49,975 bases of DNA from Pseudomonas sp. GL-B-19 (lineage in GTDB: Bacteria > Pseudomonadota > Gammaproteobacteria > Pseudomonadales > Pseudomonadaceae), in the NCBI RefSeq assembly GCF_019956415.1, contig NZ_JAHBDK010000039.1:1-49975 (forward strand), in the 5' to 3' direction. Numbering within the stretch: position 1 is the first letter of the stretch; each line of letters opens with the position of its first letter. Both the position numbers and the translations under genes were made by a program. Shown here piece by piece: positions 1-9,152 of this stretch. The notes beneath the pieces were generated by a model that worked only from the letters and a program-made list of their open reading frames with translations, did no database searches and had not been told where the DNA came from.

Positions 1-2
1 CC

Positions 3-1371
3 AACCACGACCTCGTCTGGAGCGGCGGCACCCTCGGTGCGGCGCAGGCCGTAGCGCTGGTCGCCGGCTTCTCGGTCGATCAGGCCGGCTGGAACTACAG
101 CAGCAGCGAGAACCTGGACTTCCTGCGGGCCGGCGAAACCATCAGCTTCTCCTACACCGTGGTGGCCACCGATAACAGCGGCGCGGCCAACGCCACCTCG
201 GCAGCGCAGACGGTGACGATCACCCTGACCGGCACCAATGACCGGCCGACGCTGACCATCACCGACCCGACCGGGGCGATGAACGAAGGCAACGGCGCGG
301 CCACGCTGAGCGACAGCGGTACGCTGAGTTTTGCCGATCTGGACAGCCACGACGTCGTGACGGTCAGCCAGAGCGCCAACCACGACCTCGTCTGGAGCGG
401 CGGCACCCTCGGTGCGGCGCAGGCCGCGGCGCTGGTGGCTGGCTTCTCGGTCGATCAGGACAGCTGGAACTACAGCAGCAGCGAGAACCTGGACTTCCTG
501 CGCGCCGGCGAAACCATCAGTTTCTCCTACACCGTGGTGGCCACCGACAACAGCGGCGCGGCCAACGCGGCCTCGGCGGCGCAGACGGTGACGATCACCC
601 TGACCGGCACCAACGACCAGCCGACGCTGACCATCGACGATGCGACCGGGGCAATGAACGAAGGCAACGGCGCGGCCACGCTGAGCGACAGCGGGGCGCT
701 GAGCTTCGCCGATCTGGACAGCCACGACGTCGTGACGGTCAGCCAGAGCGCCAACCACGACCTCGTCTGGAGCGGCGGCACCCTCGGTGCGGCGCAGGCC
801 GTAGCGCTGGTCGCCGGCTTCTCGGTCGATCAGGCCGGCTGGAACTACAGCAGCAGCGAGAACCTGGACTTCCTGCGCGCCGGTGAAACCATCAGCTTCT
901 CCTACACCGTGGTGGCCACCGACAACAGCGGTGCGGCCAACGCCACCTCGGCAGCGCAGACGGTGACGATCACCCTGACCGGCACCAACGACCAGCCGAC
1001 GCTGACCATCGACGACACAACCGGGGCAATGAACGAAGGCAACGGCGCGGCCACGCTGAGCGACAGCGGGGCGCTGAGCTTCGCCGATCTGGACAGCCAC
1101 GACGTCGTGACGGTCAGCCAGAGCGCCAATAACGACCTCGTCTGGAGCGGCGGTACGCTCGGTGCGGCGCAGGCCGCGGCGCTGGTGGCTGGCTTCTCGG
1201 TCGATCAGGACAGCTGGAACTACAGCAGCAGCGAGAACCTGGACTTCCTGCGCGCCGGCGAAACCATCAGTTTCTCCTACACCGTGGTGGCCACCGACAA
1301 CAGCGCCGCGGCCAACGCCACCTCGGCAGCGCAGACGGTGACGATCACCCTGACCGGCACCAACGATGATC
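3..1371 (+). repeat. Tandem 375-bp coding repeats, ABAB arrangement
   Basis: The motif encoding NHDLVWSGGTLG recurs at 3, 378, 753 and 1128, a period of exactly 375 bp. Copies 1 and 3 share the variant coding DQAGWNY and the bases GTAGCGCTGGTCGCC, whereas copies 2 and 4 share DQDSWNY and GCGGCGCTGGTGGCT. The array therefore reads ABAB, with a higher-order unit of 750 bp. The first copy is cut by the window edge, and the last blends into a diverged unit after about 1371. Confidence 0.95.
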
Positions 1372-4214
1372 CGGATATCCATCTGGTCACGAGCGACAGT
1401 GCGAGCGCGACGCTGACGGAGACTAATGCGGGGCTCACCGCTAGCGGTACGCTGAGCGTCAATGATGTCGATCTCTCAGATTCGATCAGCACGTCAATCA
1501 CAGGAGTGGTTGCAACAGGCACTACTACAGGGCTTGGCCTGACGAACGCACAACTGCTGAACATGCTGAGTGCAACACCTACTTCCGGCCTGGCGGCTGA
1601 CAGTGGCGACGCGCACAACCTGATCTGGAACTTCAATTCCGGCATACAGGCGTTCGACTATCTCAATGTCGGCCAGTCCCTGGTGCTGACTTACACGGTG
1701 CGCAGTGCAGACAATAATGCTGCGTCTGACACACAGACAGTGACAGTGACTATCAACGGCACGAACGAAATCCCGACGCTGCCAACGGTAACGGGCGCCA
1801 GCTATGGCACTAACGATGGCACGCTCAAGGCAGCTGAGACGGTGACACTGAACCTGACTTTCAGCGACGTCGTACTGGTCACAGGTTTGCCGACGCTCAA
1901 CCTGAACACCGGCGGGACGGCAAGCTACACGAGCGGCTCGGGCACTAATACGCTGACGTTCACTTACACGGTAGGGGCCGGTCAAAATACAGCCGACCTT
2001 ACCCTGGCTGCGTCCGCATTCACTCTTGGTGGTGCGACGATCAAAAATGCGACGGGGAACAATGCCATTCTTACAGGAGCCAATGGCGTCAATCCAACCG
2101 GCACATTGATAGTCGATACTGCTGCACCCATCGGGGCGGATGGGGAGGGGAACGGATACTACAATCGAGGTAGCAATATTTTCACAATAGGTGTGACTGA
2201 CACTTCAGGTTCAGGTTCAGGTGTGGTGTCAGTGACCGTTCATGATAACCATCCCACTTCTCCTGTCGCAGACTTCTCTTTAGTGCTGGTTAATGGAACT
2301 GCAACCAATGGAAAATGGGCGATAGATGGCAATACCAATTCCGCTTTAGGAACCTCAGACAATATAGATGGACACAATGTCACAGTGACCATGACTGATC
2401 TGGCGGGTAACACAAGCACGAGATCAGAAGCTGCTCCAGCGGGGATCGCTGGAGAGGCTATCAACCTTGCACTGACTGATCCGCCGGTGGGCGCAAGTGA
2501 CTTTATCGATGTGACGATAACAGGGATGCCGTCAGGCTGGACGCTGAACGCCGGAACCAACAACGGCGACGGTAACTGGACAGTGCATACCAACGATCCC
2601 GGTTCACTGACTGTGACAACTCCTACTGACTTCGCCGGTGCGCTGGTGCTCGGAGTCAGCATGACCTGGACCAACGCCGATGGCAGCATTGGTAATGCCT
2701 TCGTTTCCGACAACATAGAAGCCTACGCCCCAGGTTCACCGATCTTCGCCTTGTCCACCGACGACAATCTGACTGGCTCGTCCGGTGCCGACACCTTCGT
2801 GTTCGCCCAGCCGATCGGCAACAACGTTATTCACAGCTTCGATGCAGCGGCGGACACGATCGACTTGATCGGCTTCACGGGCGTCAACGGGTTTGCGGAT
2901 GTGAGTATCGCCAACGACGCGAACGGCAATGCCGTGCTCAGTATCAGCGCCGACCAGACGATCACCATCAACGGTGTGGATGCTGCGGCGTTGAGCGGGG
3001 CCAACCTACTGTTCGATGTGGACCCGGTCACGACTAATACGGGCACCATCACCATTGCCGACGGCGCGATCATGCCGTTCGGTGGCAGCATCGACAACAG
3101 TGGCACCATAGCGCTCGGCTCCACCGGCAGCGGGACCGATCTTGAGATTCTGTTCCGTGGCGCGACGTTGACCGGAGGCGGGCAAGTGGTGCTGTCCGAC
3201 AGCGCGCAGAACGTGATCTTTGGTGGCAGCGCGGACACGGTGCTTACCAATGCCGACAACACAATCTCGGGTGCCGGCCAGTTGGGAGCGGGGCAGATGA
3301 TGCTGGTCAACTCGGGCCTGATCCTTGCCAGCGGCGTCAATGCGCTGGTGATCGATACCGGTAGTAGTGCCGTGACCAACTCTGGTGTGCTGCAAGCCAG
3401 CGGCAGCGGCGGATTGGTGATTGAAAGTGCACTCGTCAACAGCGGCAGCCTGTGGGCAAACGATGGCAATATCATCATCCACGGAGATGCCAGTGGCGCG
3501 GGAAGCGCGACTATCAGCGGTTCGGCGATGCTGGAATTCGGTGCTGCCTCCGATCAGCATGTGACGTTCGACAGCGGCGCGGCAGGCACGCTCAAGCTTG
3601 ATGTGTCAGCGGCGTTCAGTGGCAGCGTCAGCGGTTTTGTCGCGGGTGACAGGCTGGACTTTGGCGATGTAGCGTTCGGCGCCAATACGCAGATCACCTA
3701 TGCAGCGAATGACACAGGCACCGGCGGCATGCTGAGCGTGAGCGACGGTGCGCATGTGACGCAGGTCGCGCTGAATGGCCAATACGCGGCCGCAGGTTTG
3801 CAGGCGAACGCCGAGGGCAGCGGCAGTGAGCTGGCCTACGATGCAGCGGCGGCAAACCACACGATGCTGGGCGGCCAGGCCAACGACATTCTGGTCGGCG
3901 GTGCGGGCGACGATCTGTTCTTCGGCGGGCTGGGCAACGACACGCTCAACGGCGGCTTCGGCAACGATACCTTCGTGTTTGCTGCCGCAGGCTTCGGCAA
4001 CGACTCGATCCAGGGCTTCGATATCAATCCGGCCGGAGGGCAGGACTTGCTCAATATCGCGGGGCTGGGGATCAGCAGCGAGACGTTCGCTGCCAACGTG
4101 AGCATTGCGGCTGACGGGGCGGACACGGTGATCGGGATCGGAGTGGACTCTATTCGCCTTGTCGGTGTTAGCAGCTCAGGTATCGATCAGACGGACTTTA
4201 TCCTGTCGGCATGA
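3..4214 (+). CDS. Large repeat adhesin, C-terminal part (VCBS-like repeats plus RTX), 5' end outside window
   Basis: The frame is open from the first bases, so about 1,404 codons of a longer gene are visible. About 455 residues are 125-residue VCBS-like repeats, each ending in a TVTITLTGTND signature. A diverged copy follows (to about residue 590), then Ig/cadherin-like segments, a beta-helix-like Gly/Asn/Ser-rich region (about residues 1000-1270), and near the C-terminus glycine/aspartate nonapeptides such as GGAGDDLFFGG and GGLGNDTLNGG that bind calcium in RTX proteins. The last residues (TDFILSA) fit an uncleaved type I secretion signal. Family knowledge predicts export through a type I system and a role in surface attachment or biofilm; no export genes lie in the window. 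The repeats are very GC-rich, while the part after about 1380 is more AT-rich, suggesting modular origin. It could be called a giant adhesin (Lap-like), but the exact orthologue is unclear. Confidence 0.88.
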   Translation, partial: NHDLVWSGGTLGAAQAVALVAGFSVDQAGWNYSSSENLDFLRAGETISFSYTVVATDNSGAANATSAAQTVTITLTGTNDRPTLTITDPTGAMNEGNGAATLSDSGTLSFADLDSHDVVTVSQSANHDLVWSGGTLGAAQAAALVAGFSVDQDSWNYSSSENLDFLRAGETISFSYTVVATDNSGAANAASAAQTVTITLTGTNDQPTLTIDDATGAMNEGNGAATLSDSGALSFADLDSHDVVTVSQSANHDLVWSGGTLGAAQAVALVAGFSVDQAGWNYSSSENLDFLRAGETISFSYTVVATDNSGAANATSAAQTVTITLTGTNDQPTLTIDDTTGAMNEGNGAATLSDSGALSFADLDSHDVVTVSQSANNDLVWSGGTLGAAQAAALVAGFSVDQDSWNYSSSENLDFLRAGETISFSYTVVATDNSAAANATSAAQTVTITLTGTNDDPDIHLVTSDSASATLTETNAGLTASGTLSVNDVDLSDSISTSITGVVATGTTTGLGLTNAQLLNMLSATPTSGLAADSGDAHNLIWNFNSGIQAFDYLNVGQSLVLTYTVRSADNNAASDTQTVTVTINGTNEIPTLPTVTGASYGTNDGTLKAAETVTLNLTFSDVVLVTGLPTLNLNTGGTASYTSGSGTNTLTFTYTVGAGQNTADLTLAASAFTLGGATIKNATGNNAILTGANGVNPTGTLIVDTAAPIGADGEGNGYYNRGSNIFTIGVTDTSGSGSGVVSVTVHDNHPTSPVADFSLVLVNGTATNGKWAIDGNTNSALGTSDNIDGHNVTVTMTDLAGNTSTRSEAAPAGIAGEAINLALTDPPVGASDFIDVTITGMPSGWTLNAGTNNGDGNWTVHTNDPGSLTVTTPTDFAGALVLGVSMTWTNADGSIGNAFVSDNIEAYAPGSPIFALSTDDNLTGSSGADTFVFAQPIGNNVIHSFDAAADTIDLIGFTGVNGFADVSIANDANGNAVLSISADQTITINGVDAAALSGANLLFDVDPVTTNTGTITIADGAIMPFGGSIDNSGTIALGSTGSGTDLEILFRGATLTGGGQVVLSDSAQNVIFGGSADTVLTNADNTISGAGQLGAGQMMLVNSGLILASGVNALVIDTGSSAVTNSGVLQASGSGGLVIESALVNSGSLWANDGNIIIHGDASGAGSATISGSAMLEFGAASDQHVTFDSGAAGTLKLDVSAAFSGSVSGFVAGDRLDFGDVAFGANTQITYAANDTGTGGMLSVSDGAHVTQVALNGQYAAAGLQANAEGSGSELAYDAAAANHTMLGGQANDILVGGAGDDLFFGGLGNDTLNGGFGNDTFVFAAAGFGNDSIQGFDINPAGGQDLLNIAGLGISSETFAANVSIAADGADTVIGIGVDSIRLVGVSSSGIDQTDFILSA

Positions 4215-4250
4215 TGCTGTTGCTGCTGACCGCACGTTGCTACGCGGTTG

Positions 4251-4299
4251 CAGACCCCATCGCAGATAAATCCGCGATGGGGTCTGTGCGAGGTGTTTT
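4251..4299 (+). terminator. Terminator after the adhesin gene
   Basis: A perfect 13-bp stem (CAGACCCCATCGC at 4251-4263, complement at 4274-4286) with a 10-nt loop is followed within a few bases by GGTGTTTTTTCG. It lies 37 nt past the adhesin stop codon, as expected for an intrinsic terminator. A further palindrome, GGGGGCGCCCCC at 4322-4333, follows and has no assigned role. Confidence 0.75.
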
Positions 4300-4418
4300 T
4301 TCGTCACTCCACCCGGAGCGAGGGGGCGCCCCCGGAGTCCATGCAGTCTCCTTTCTCGGGTGTTGCTCTAGCGGGGCGAGTGCGGGGTGGTGCTCGATGC
4401 CTCCATCAGGAGCCTACC

Positions 4419-4565
4419 TGAACTGGTCAAAAAATCCCGGACACCAGTTACGGTGTTTATGCCGCATTCTGCTCCATAGCTATTGGCGACAGGTAGTCGT
4501 TGTAGCTGTGGAGCCTGGGCTCATTGCTGCCGTCTTTATTTAAATCGTTCGTCCATTCAAGAATC
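4419..4565 (-). mobile_element. IS3-family insertion sequence remnant (end plus OrfB C-terminus)
   Basis: On the minus strand a reading frame ending with TAA at 4457 encodes RLHSYNDYLSPIAMEQ near its end. This matches the C-terminus of IS3-family OrfB transposases (RxHSxxxYLSPxxxE). Beyond the stop lies a terminal-repeat-like end at about 4419-4444 (TGAACTGGTC, then an A-run and TCCCGGACA). Only this end is present; the rest of the transposase is missing and the reading frame decays above about 4560. It is a dead fragment between the adhesin and the lipoprotein gene. Confidence 0.6.
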
Positions 4566-4633
4566 GTTTTTGTAGACAACAGCAAGGCACATTGCCATCA
4601 TTGTGCTTCTTGTATCTGAACGGGATTTCCTCC

Positions 4634-5104
4634 ATGCGTAAGCTACTTTTTCTGGTCATGCTGGCTGTTGTGGTAACAGGCTGCTCCAGCCGTAAAGACT
4701 TCTACGCAACCGGCGGGAGCCGAGCGGACGGCTCGATCGATATGGCTTATGATTTCAAACCCTTTGAGACACCGGTCGTTGACTATAAGCAAGCTGAGTC
4801 AATTGCAAACAGCAAATGTGCGGTTTGGGGTTACAACCGCGCCGAACTCTTCGGTGGGAAAACCCAGAACTGCCAGGTCCGCGATGGCTGGGGTAATTGC
4901 ACCACTGGCCAGATGATCGTCAAATATCAATGCGTCGGAAACATCACGCCAGCTAACCAGGCCTCAGCTTCTACGCTCCCGTCGGTTCCGGTTGGAATGC
5001 TGACTCCTACTCAGTACAAGGAAGCGCGCGTGAAAGTATTGATGGATCAAAACCTTCCCTATGCCGAGTACCAGAAGCAGTATCAGGCGATCATGGCGGA
5101 GTGA
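4634..5104 (+). CDS. YecR-like lipoprotein
   Basis: A 156-residue product starts at the ATG at 4634, because the classical lipoprotein signal MRKLLFLVMLAVVVTGC begins there; a longer upstream start would bury it. The lipobox VTGC places the lipidated cysteine at residue 17. The body (TGGSRADGSIDMAYDF and four cysteines in the CAVWGYNRAE...NCQVRDGWGNC area) resembles the YecR-like lipoprotein family, whose Escherichia member is a flagellar-regulon gene of unknown function. The C-terminus (about residues 120-156, PTQYKEARVKVL...YAEYQKQYQAI) resembles a short SHOCT-type helix pair. No flagellar genes are nearby, so the role here is unknown. It stands alone, downstream of an IS remnant, in normal codon use. 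Confidence 0.7.
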   Translation: MRKLLFLVMLAVVVTGCSSRKDFYATGGSRADGSIDMAYDFKPFETPVVDYKQAESIANSKCAVWGYNRAELFGGKTQNCQVRDGWGNCTTGQMIVKYQCVGNITPANQASASTLPSVPVGMLTPTQYKEARVKVLMDQNLPYAEYQKQYQAIMAE

Positions 5105-5210
5105 TTCGGTTGACGCTGGTTCACGGTACAGCTCAATTTCTCCGAAGCTCCCTGAGAGTCGGCGTGAAACTGAACACCGCCCGGGAGGTTGTGCTGACCG
5201 TGACCTTGTC

Positions 5211-6026
5211 TCACCGAACCAGTTCGACCTCGCTCGGGCGCCACTCTTTCGTGAAGAACGACTCAAGGGGGCTGTAGAGGCGCAGGAGCAGGAACCAGCC
5301 CTTGTTGGGCATGGTTTGTATCCAGTTGCCAGCTTTGGCGTCCGCTGGTTTGAAAGGGCCGAAGTAGATGGTCATGGAACCATCCGCGTTTTCGATGGCC
5401 GCCGGTGAAGGGTAGGTTTGACTGCCGGCACGCGGATAGCGCTGTGGTGTCTGGAGCATGGAGCGCGTCTGGTTATCGTCAGCTTGTCTTTGATGAGATC
5501 AACCGCAGGTTTCGTGTCGTTGTTCTCCATAAAGGCGCGAACGGCGTAGAGCACATGGTTGGTTTTCGAGCGGCCAACAAAGTAACCGCCATCAGGAACA
5601 GGACCATCGTAGTCTGGCGGCAGAATCAGGTATTTACCGCCTTCACCCCGATCAGGTCCGGGTGCGCCGATGTCGATGATCCAGCCAAACCACATGTCAT
5701 TAAGCGTGCCGAGAGCCTTCGGTGGCACTTCAACCACCAACGGTCCTTTCGTCAAGTCGAGCGTTGCCACCGTGTAGATAGTATCGGCGTTGGCCGTGAG
5801 AAAGAGCGAGTCGGAGTCCATCAACTCGGAGAAGATGACCACCGAGTTGTCTTCAGCGCCAATGCTGTGGAAGCCCTCGCGAATCGCATAGGCCGATTCG
5901 GGTTTCGACACGATCCGGCGTCTTGATTGCGGGTGAAATGTCGGTAGCCGCCTGCGCAGAGGTCAGCACCGGCAGCATCATTGTAAAAAAGGACGTTAGT
6001 ACGGTGATTGGTTTGAGAATGTGCAC
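5211..6026 (-). pseudogene. DUF1254/DUF1214 protein, internally deleted and frameshifted
   Basis: Three overlapping minus-strand frames carry pieces of one secreted DUF1254-DUF1214 protein. The N-terminal piece (GTG at 6026, with GGGAG upstream) has a signal peptide ending SAQA and the family start TPDRVETR. It then jumps frame directly into ESAYAIREGFHSIG, losing roughly 45 codons. The DUF1254 core continues to about 5420. A third frame carries the DUF1214 end (ENADGSMTIYFGPFKP ... GWFLLLRLYSP), stopping at 5211. About 270 codons remain of a family that usually has about 450-480, so the middle is lost. It cannot make a normal product. The family is exported and of unclear biochemistry. Confidence 0.8.
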
Positions 6027-6326
6027 AATGGTTTTCTCCCTGGGGGAAGTTTGAAGCATTGACGACTCAAACTGAGGAAGGGCATGGCGCAAAGGATTTT
6101 CGAAAGTCAGGGAAACTACTGGCTTGGTTTCAGGATCATCGAAGATGTGCTGAAACTGATACGCCCGGATGACCTTTGACGGATATTGCGCACAGGTGAC
6201 GGAGCAGCACGGAATGCTCGATCAGTTCTTCCAGCAGACCCAAGCATAGGTGCACATTTGCCATAGAATGCTGTGGCGCAAAGCTGGGTATCGGTGCCGA
6301 CGCTTTCAGCGACTTCGAGACGATGG
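6027..6326. other. Intergenic, no convincing gene
   Basis: Both strands hold only short open frames without good start signals. One minus-strand stretch (about 6095-6180, coding FDDPETKPVVSLTFENPL) looks protein-like but is interrupted upstream by stops, so it may be a decayed gene end. I see no RNA gene or strong terminator. Confidence 0.4.
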
Positions 6327-7754
6327 TCAGGGCAGAGGTTGGAGGCTGGTTTTGATGGTAGTCACCACACGGTTACGGCCTTCGTGTTTAGCGTGATATA
6401 GGCGTTGATCGGCTGTACGCAGAATTGCCTCGATGGTGTCACCGTCGCGGCCAGATTGTGATACACCGATGCTCACTGTGACCACGGTTGACCGCTGCAG
6501 GCCATAAAAAGAATTATTTGCAACGGTGCTTCGCAGACGCTCAGCGATTACGTGCGCGCCTTCAAGTGAAGTCTGAGGTAGCAGTATCATGAATTCTTCC
6601 CCGCCCACTCGGGCTACGCCGTCATACGGCCGGATCGAATCGAGGCATTTCCCCACGAAACTCTTCAGGATGTCATCGCCAACCTGATGCCCGAAGCGAT
6701 CGTTGATGGACTTGAAATTATCCAGATCGAGTGCCAGCACGGAGAATGGCGCACCGCCGTGTTTGGTCCGGCCGATTTCGACTTCGACCCGCTCCATGAA
6801 CCGACGCCGATTATCAGCGCCTGTCAGTGGATCGGTCGCCGCAAGTTGCCCGAGTTCTTGATTGGTGCGCTGGAGTTCCCGCAGGGCGCTCTCGGTATAC
6901 GCCATCGCTTCGGCAAGACGCACCATCAACTCCTCTTGGCTGTAAATCTTCGAGAACGACCGCGTGGTGAGGAACGCTTGCACTACCCCATAGCTCAACA
7001 TGAAGAATCCGCCGGCGAAGATCGCATGAGCGAGCCACCACATATGGTTCCACGGACGTGCAAGGATGAAGGCAAGAGATGACAGCGCGAACGCGGTGAC
7101 CGAGATGACAAAAATCATCATCAGCGGCGAACGGATACGGCGTAGCAGGAGTACTGCCACGGTCAATGTGGAAAGAACGAGGGCACCACCTTCCATCGAG
7201 AGGCGCACCGAGAGATTGTCGGCGATCGGCGAATTCGCGACATACGCCACTGCCACGTCAACCAGCAGGAACAGTCCTATCCAGGTCAACCACGGGCGGG
7301 CCTTCGTTCGTTGGTCCGCAGCATCAGGTGGGCGGTGGTACGACAGCATTCCGACTAACAGCAGAATCGACATGACCAGTCGAGAGGCAGGTCCATAAAG
7401 CAGGAACAGCCAGATATTGTGGTGTGCTAGCCCAGTGAACGCACCATGCAACGCGTAGATCAGTACAAAACCGAGAAAACCAAGCGTCATCCATCGCAGT
7501 AGCGGATCTCCCGATGACTGATAGCAGCGCCACGTTACGTAAGTAACAAACAAGCCTGCCAAGGTGGCTGTCGTGATCGCAATTACATGGAACAGGTGAT
7601 TCTCGAATAGAAGCGTGGGGTCCTGAAAGAAGTATAAGTAGCCAATCAGATAGGCCGGAACAAACGCAAATCCTGCGAGCAGCAAATAGGCGTAAACCTT
7701 GACCACGAGGCGAACGGCTTCAGGTGGCTCGTCGGTGGCGATGAGATGGTTCAT
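6327..7754 (-). CDS. Membrane-bound diguanylate cyclase (GGDEF)
   Basis: A 475-residue protein. The ATG at 7754 is chosen because GGAGG lies just upstream and the preceding 22 codons look untranslated. The N-terminal ~270 residues form about eight hydrophobic helices (for example VYAYLLLAGFAFVPAYLIGY), an integral-membrane sensor of the 7TM/MASE type. A short coiled coil (LAEAMAYTESALRELQRTNQELGQ) links it to a C-terminal GGDEF domain starting at ATDPLTGADNRRRF. The active-site motif is GGEEF and the inhibitory I-site RPYD sits exactly five residues before it, so the enzyme should be active and product-inhibited. It condenses two GTP to cyclic di-GMP, the second messenger promoting biofilm growth. 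It is monocistronic and intact amid broken genes. The stimulus is unknown. Confidence 0.92.
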   Translation of the reverse strand: MNHLIATDEPPEAVRLVVKVYAYLLLAGFAFVPAYLIGYLYFFQDPTLLFENHLFHVIAITTATLAGLFVTYVTWRCYQSSGDPLLRWMTLGFLGFVLIYALHGAFTGLAHHNIWLFLLYGPASRLVMSILLLVGMLSYHRPPDAADQRTKARPWLTWIGLFLLVDVAVAYVANSPIADNLSVRLSMEGGALVLSTLTVAVLLLRRIRSPLMMIFVISVTAFALSSLAFILARPWNHMWWLAHAIFAGGFFMLSYGVVQAFLTTRSFSKIYSQEELMVRLAEAMAYTESALRELQRTNQELGQLAATDPLTGADNRRRFMERVEVEIGRTKHGGAPFSVLALDLDNFKSINDRFGHQVGDDILKSFVGKCLDSIRPYDGVARVGGEEFMILLPQTSLEGAHVIAERLRSTVANNSFYGLQRSTVVTVSIGVSQSGRDGDTIEAILRTADQRLYHAKHEGRNRVVTTIKTSLQPLP

Positions 7755-7961
7755 GGTTCCCTCCAAAGTTAAATCCATATAGCCAACACCGGTCCAGTGT
7801 TGGAGCCGCCTACATGCCAACGGTCCCTCGCATCATTACGCAAATATGGGATGGACCGATCTATCGCATTTCAATATTAGACTCCTTACCAATTTCTGCT
7901 GCAGAAGCAGGTAAAAATGAATCGCCTCTGGTTTCCTGGACGCCTGCGAAAGACCGCATTT

Positions 7962-8147
7962 GGCCGATTCTGTTGAAAAAGTCGGCGATGGTTTGCGCAT
8001 CAGAAAAGTACGCGTCCGAGATTGAAATCTTTACTTTTCGCAGAGGCTTCCGGAGTCGGATTTCACGTAGCAGCGTGCAGAAAAGGCGTTTTCACCAGTC
8101 AATGATCAGGCAGTTTGGGCAGACCGACTTTTTCAACAGAATCGGCC
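7962..8147. repeat. MITE-like element with perfect 24-bp inverted repeats
   Basis: Bases 7962-7985 (start GGCCGATTCTGTTGAAAAAG) and 8124-8147 are perfect reverse complements of 24 bp, separated by 138 bp with no plausible gene. The inner part includes GATTGAAATCTTTACTTTTC. From memory, sequence of this type recurs next to insertion elements in many gamma-proteobacteria, but I cannot confirm copy number here. The open frame that spans it (7814-8320, plus strand) has no protein-like composition. It is best described as a non-autonomous mobile repeat or the remains of one. Confidence 0.65.
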
Positions 8148-8470
8148 GTTTTGTGCCTGTCACGACCGGACTGGCTTGGGTCGATTTCGGTCATTTGTGG
8201 AGGTGGAAACCCGGCCGTGAAACTCTCTTGCTTCTGGACTTGGCTCTGAGTCGATGCCCATGCGTACCCGCGCTCATGACAATCGGCTATCGACCACTCT
8301 CTATGAATCGTGAGAAATAAGCGTCCACCCAACACACCTCGCGTGGCTAATCGTCCTGGCACTCCGGCAGCAAGATGACTTGAGTTCGCGCCTAGCCTTC
8401 AATGAATCGCTTCATGATCGTCTTGGCCAAGTCAGGATCGACCACCATCGGAGCCGGCAGTTCAGAGCGC

Positions 8471-8617
8471 TCAAAGGGTCAACTCCATCGCCAATACAGT
8501 GGACAACGCCAGCATCATCAGCAACGTGATAAATATTAGGCTCAACTGAGCAAGCTGCTTATAAAGGGTGTTCGGCCTTTTCGTGATTACAGCAATTGAT
8601 CTATTAGTGGAAGACAT
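8471..8617 (-). CDS. Possible small membrane protein (48 aa)
   Basis: The ATG at 8617 is preceded by AGGGAGAATTGGTG, a good ribosome-binding site. The product has a basic, polar N-terminus (about 24 residues) followed by one strongly hydrophobic helix (LSLIFITLLMMLALSTVL), giving a single-pass membrane protein. I do not recognise a family. It sits in a zone of gene debris: just beyond its stop the same strand carries an orphan C-terminus coding VVDPDLAKTIMKRFIEG (stop at about 8399) in another frame. It may therefore be the start of a longer broken gene rather than an independent small gene. Confidence 0.35.
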   Translation of the reverse strand: MSSTNRSIAVITKRPNTLYKQLAQLSLIFITLLMMLALSTVLAMELTL

Positions 8618-8647
8618 CACCAATTCTCCCTTTTCCACGGAACACGG

Positions 8648-9152
8648 TTAGCTCCAGAAGGTGTTCATCAGGGTCACCGGCAGGATGAACAGCGCGCCGA
8701 TCAGGGCGAACACAAACGGCTAGTGCATATGACGTTGGCGCCGGCAGTGTCGGGTCGAGTTTTTCCGTGCCGAATTCTTCGAGCCACAGCAGTTGCTGAG
8801 TGTACGGCTGAGCCCTGAACAATTGGCTGGGCTTGCCGTTGGTGGGGATTTTGAATGATGTCTGCAAGTTTGGTGGAAGTACGTTGTCAGCCCGTGGCGT
8901 GTTCCGGTCACCGAACACGCCGTTGGGCAGGACACTCGCGCCTGGGTTGGCTGGTGGCAAGGTCAGCACATCCAGCGCGGCCTTGAGGTCGGCCGGCGGA
9001 TTGTTAAACGCCGAGGGGGTCGTCGGTGGTGGCGAGCCGAAATCATCCAGCGGCACGATGCTGGCGGTGGTCAGGGTATGGAGCATCGTACAGGGCGGGC
9101 TTGACCTGAGCAGTAAGGCGATGGAGCTGCATGGTGGTGTCGCGCGCTTCAT
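8648..9152 (-). pseudogene. Oxidase remnant, possibly multicopper oxidase
   Basis: A minus-strand frame codes a proline-rich stretch containing PTNGKPSQLFRAQPYTQQLL and LWLEEFGTEKLDPTLPAP, which I associate with a large bacterial multicopper oxidase family. That memory is not firm. The frame then shifts: the neighbouring frame continues as PFVFALIGALFILPVTLMNT and ends in TFWS and a stop at 8648, the tail of a membrane protein. No copper-binding HxH motifs survive. The stretch is a fused or deleted remnant with no expected function. Confidence 0.45.

Noticed and set aside
3..1371. The 375-bp repeats as a CRISPR array
   Set aside because: The repeat unit is fully coding, with no spacers and far longer than CRISPR repeats.
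3006..3560. Long minus-strand frames under the adhesin
   Set aside because: They mirror the GC-rich coding repeats on the other strand and have implausible composition; the plus strand carries clear domains.
7814..8320. 168-codon plus-strand open frame
   Set aside because: It spans the inverted-repeat element, has no ribosome-binding site, and no protein-like composition; it is a chance frame.
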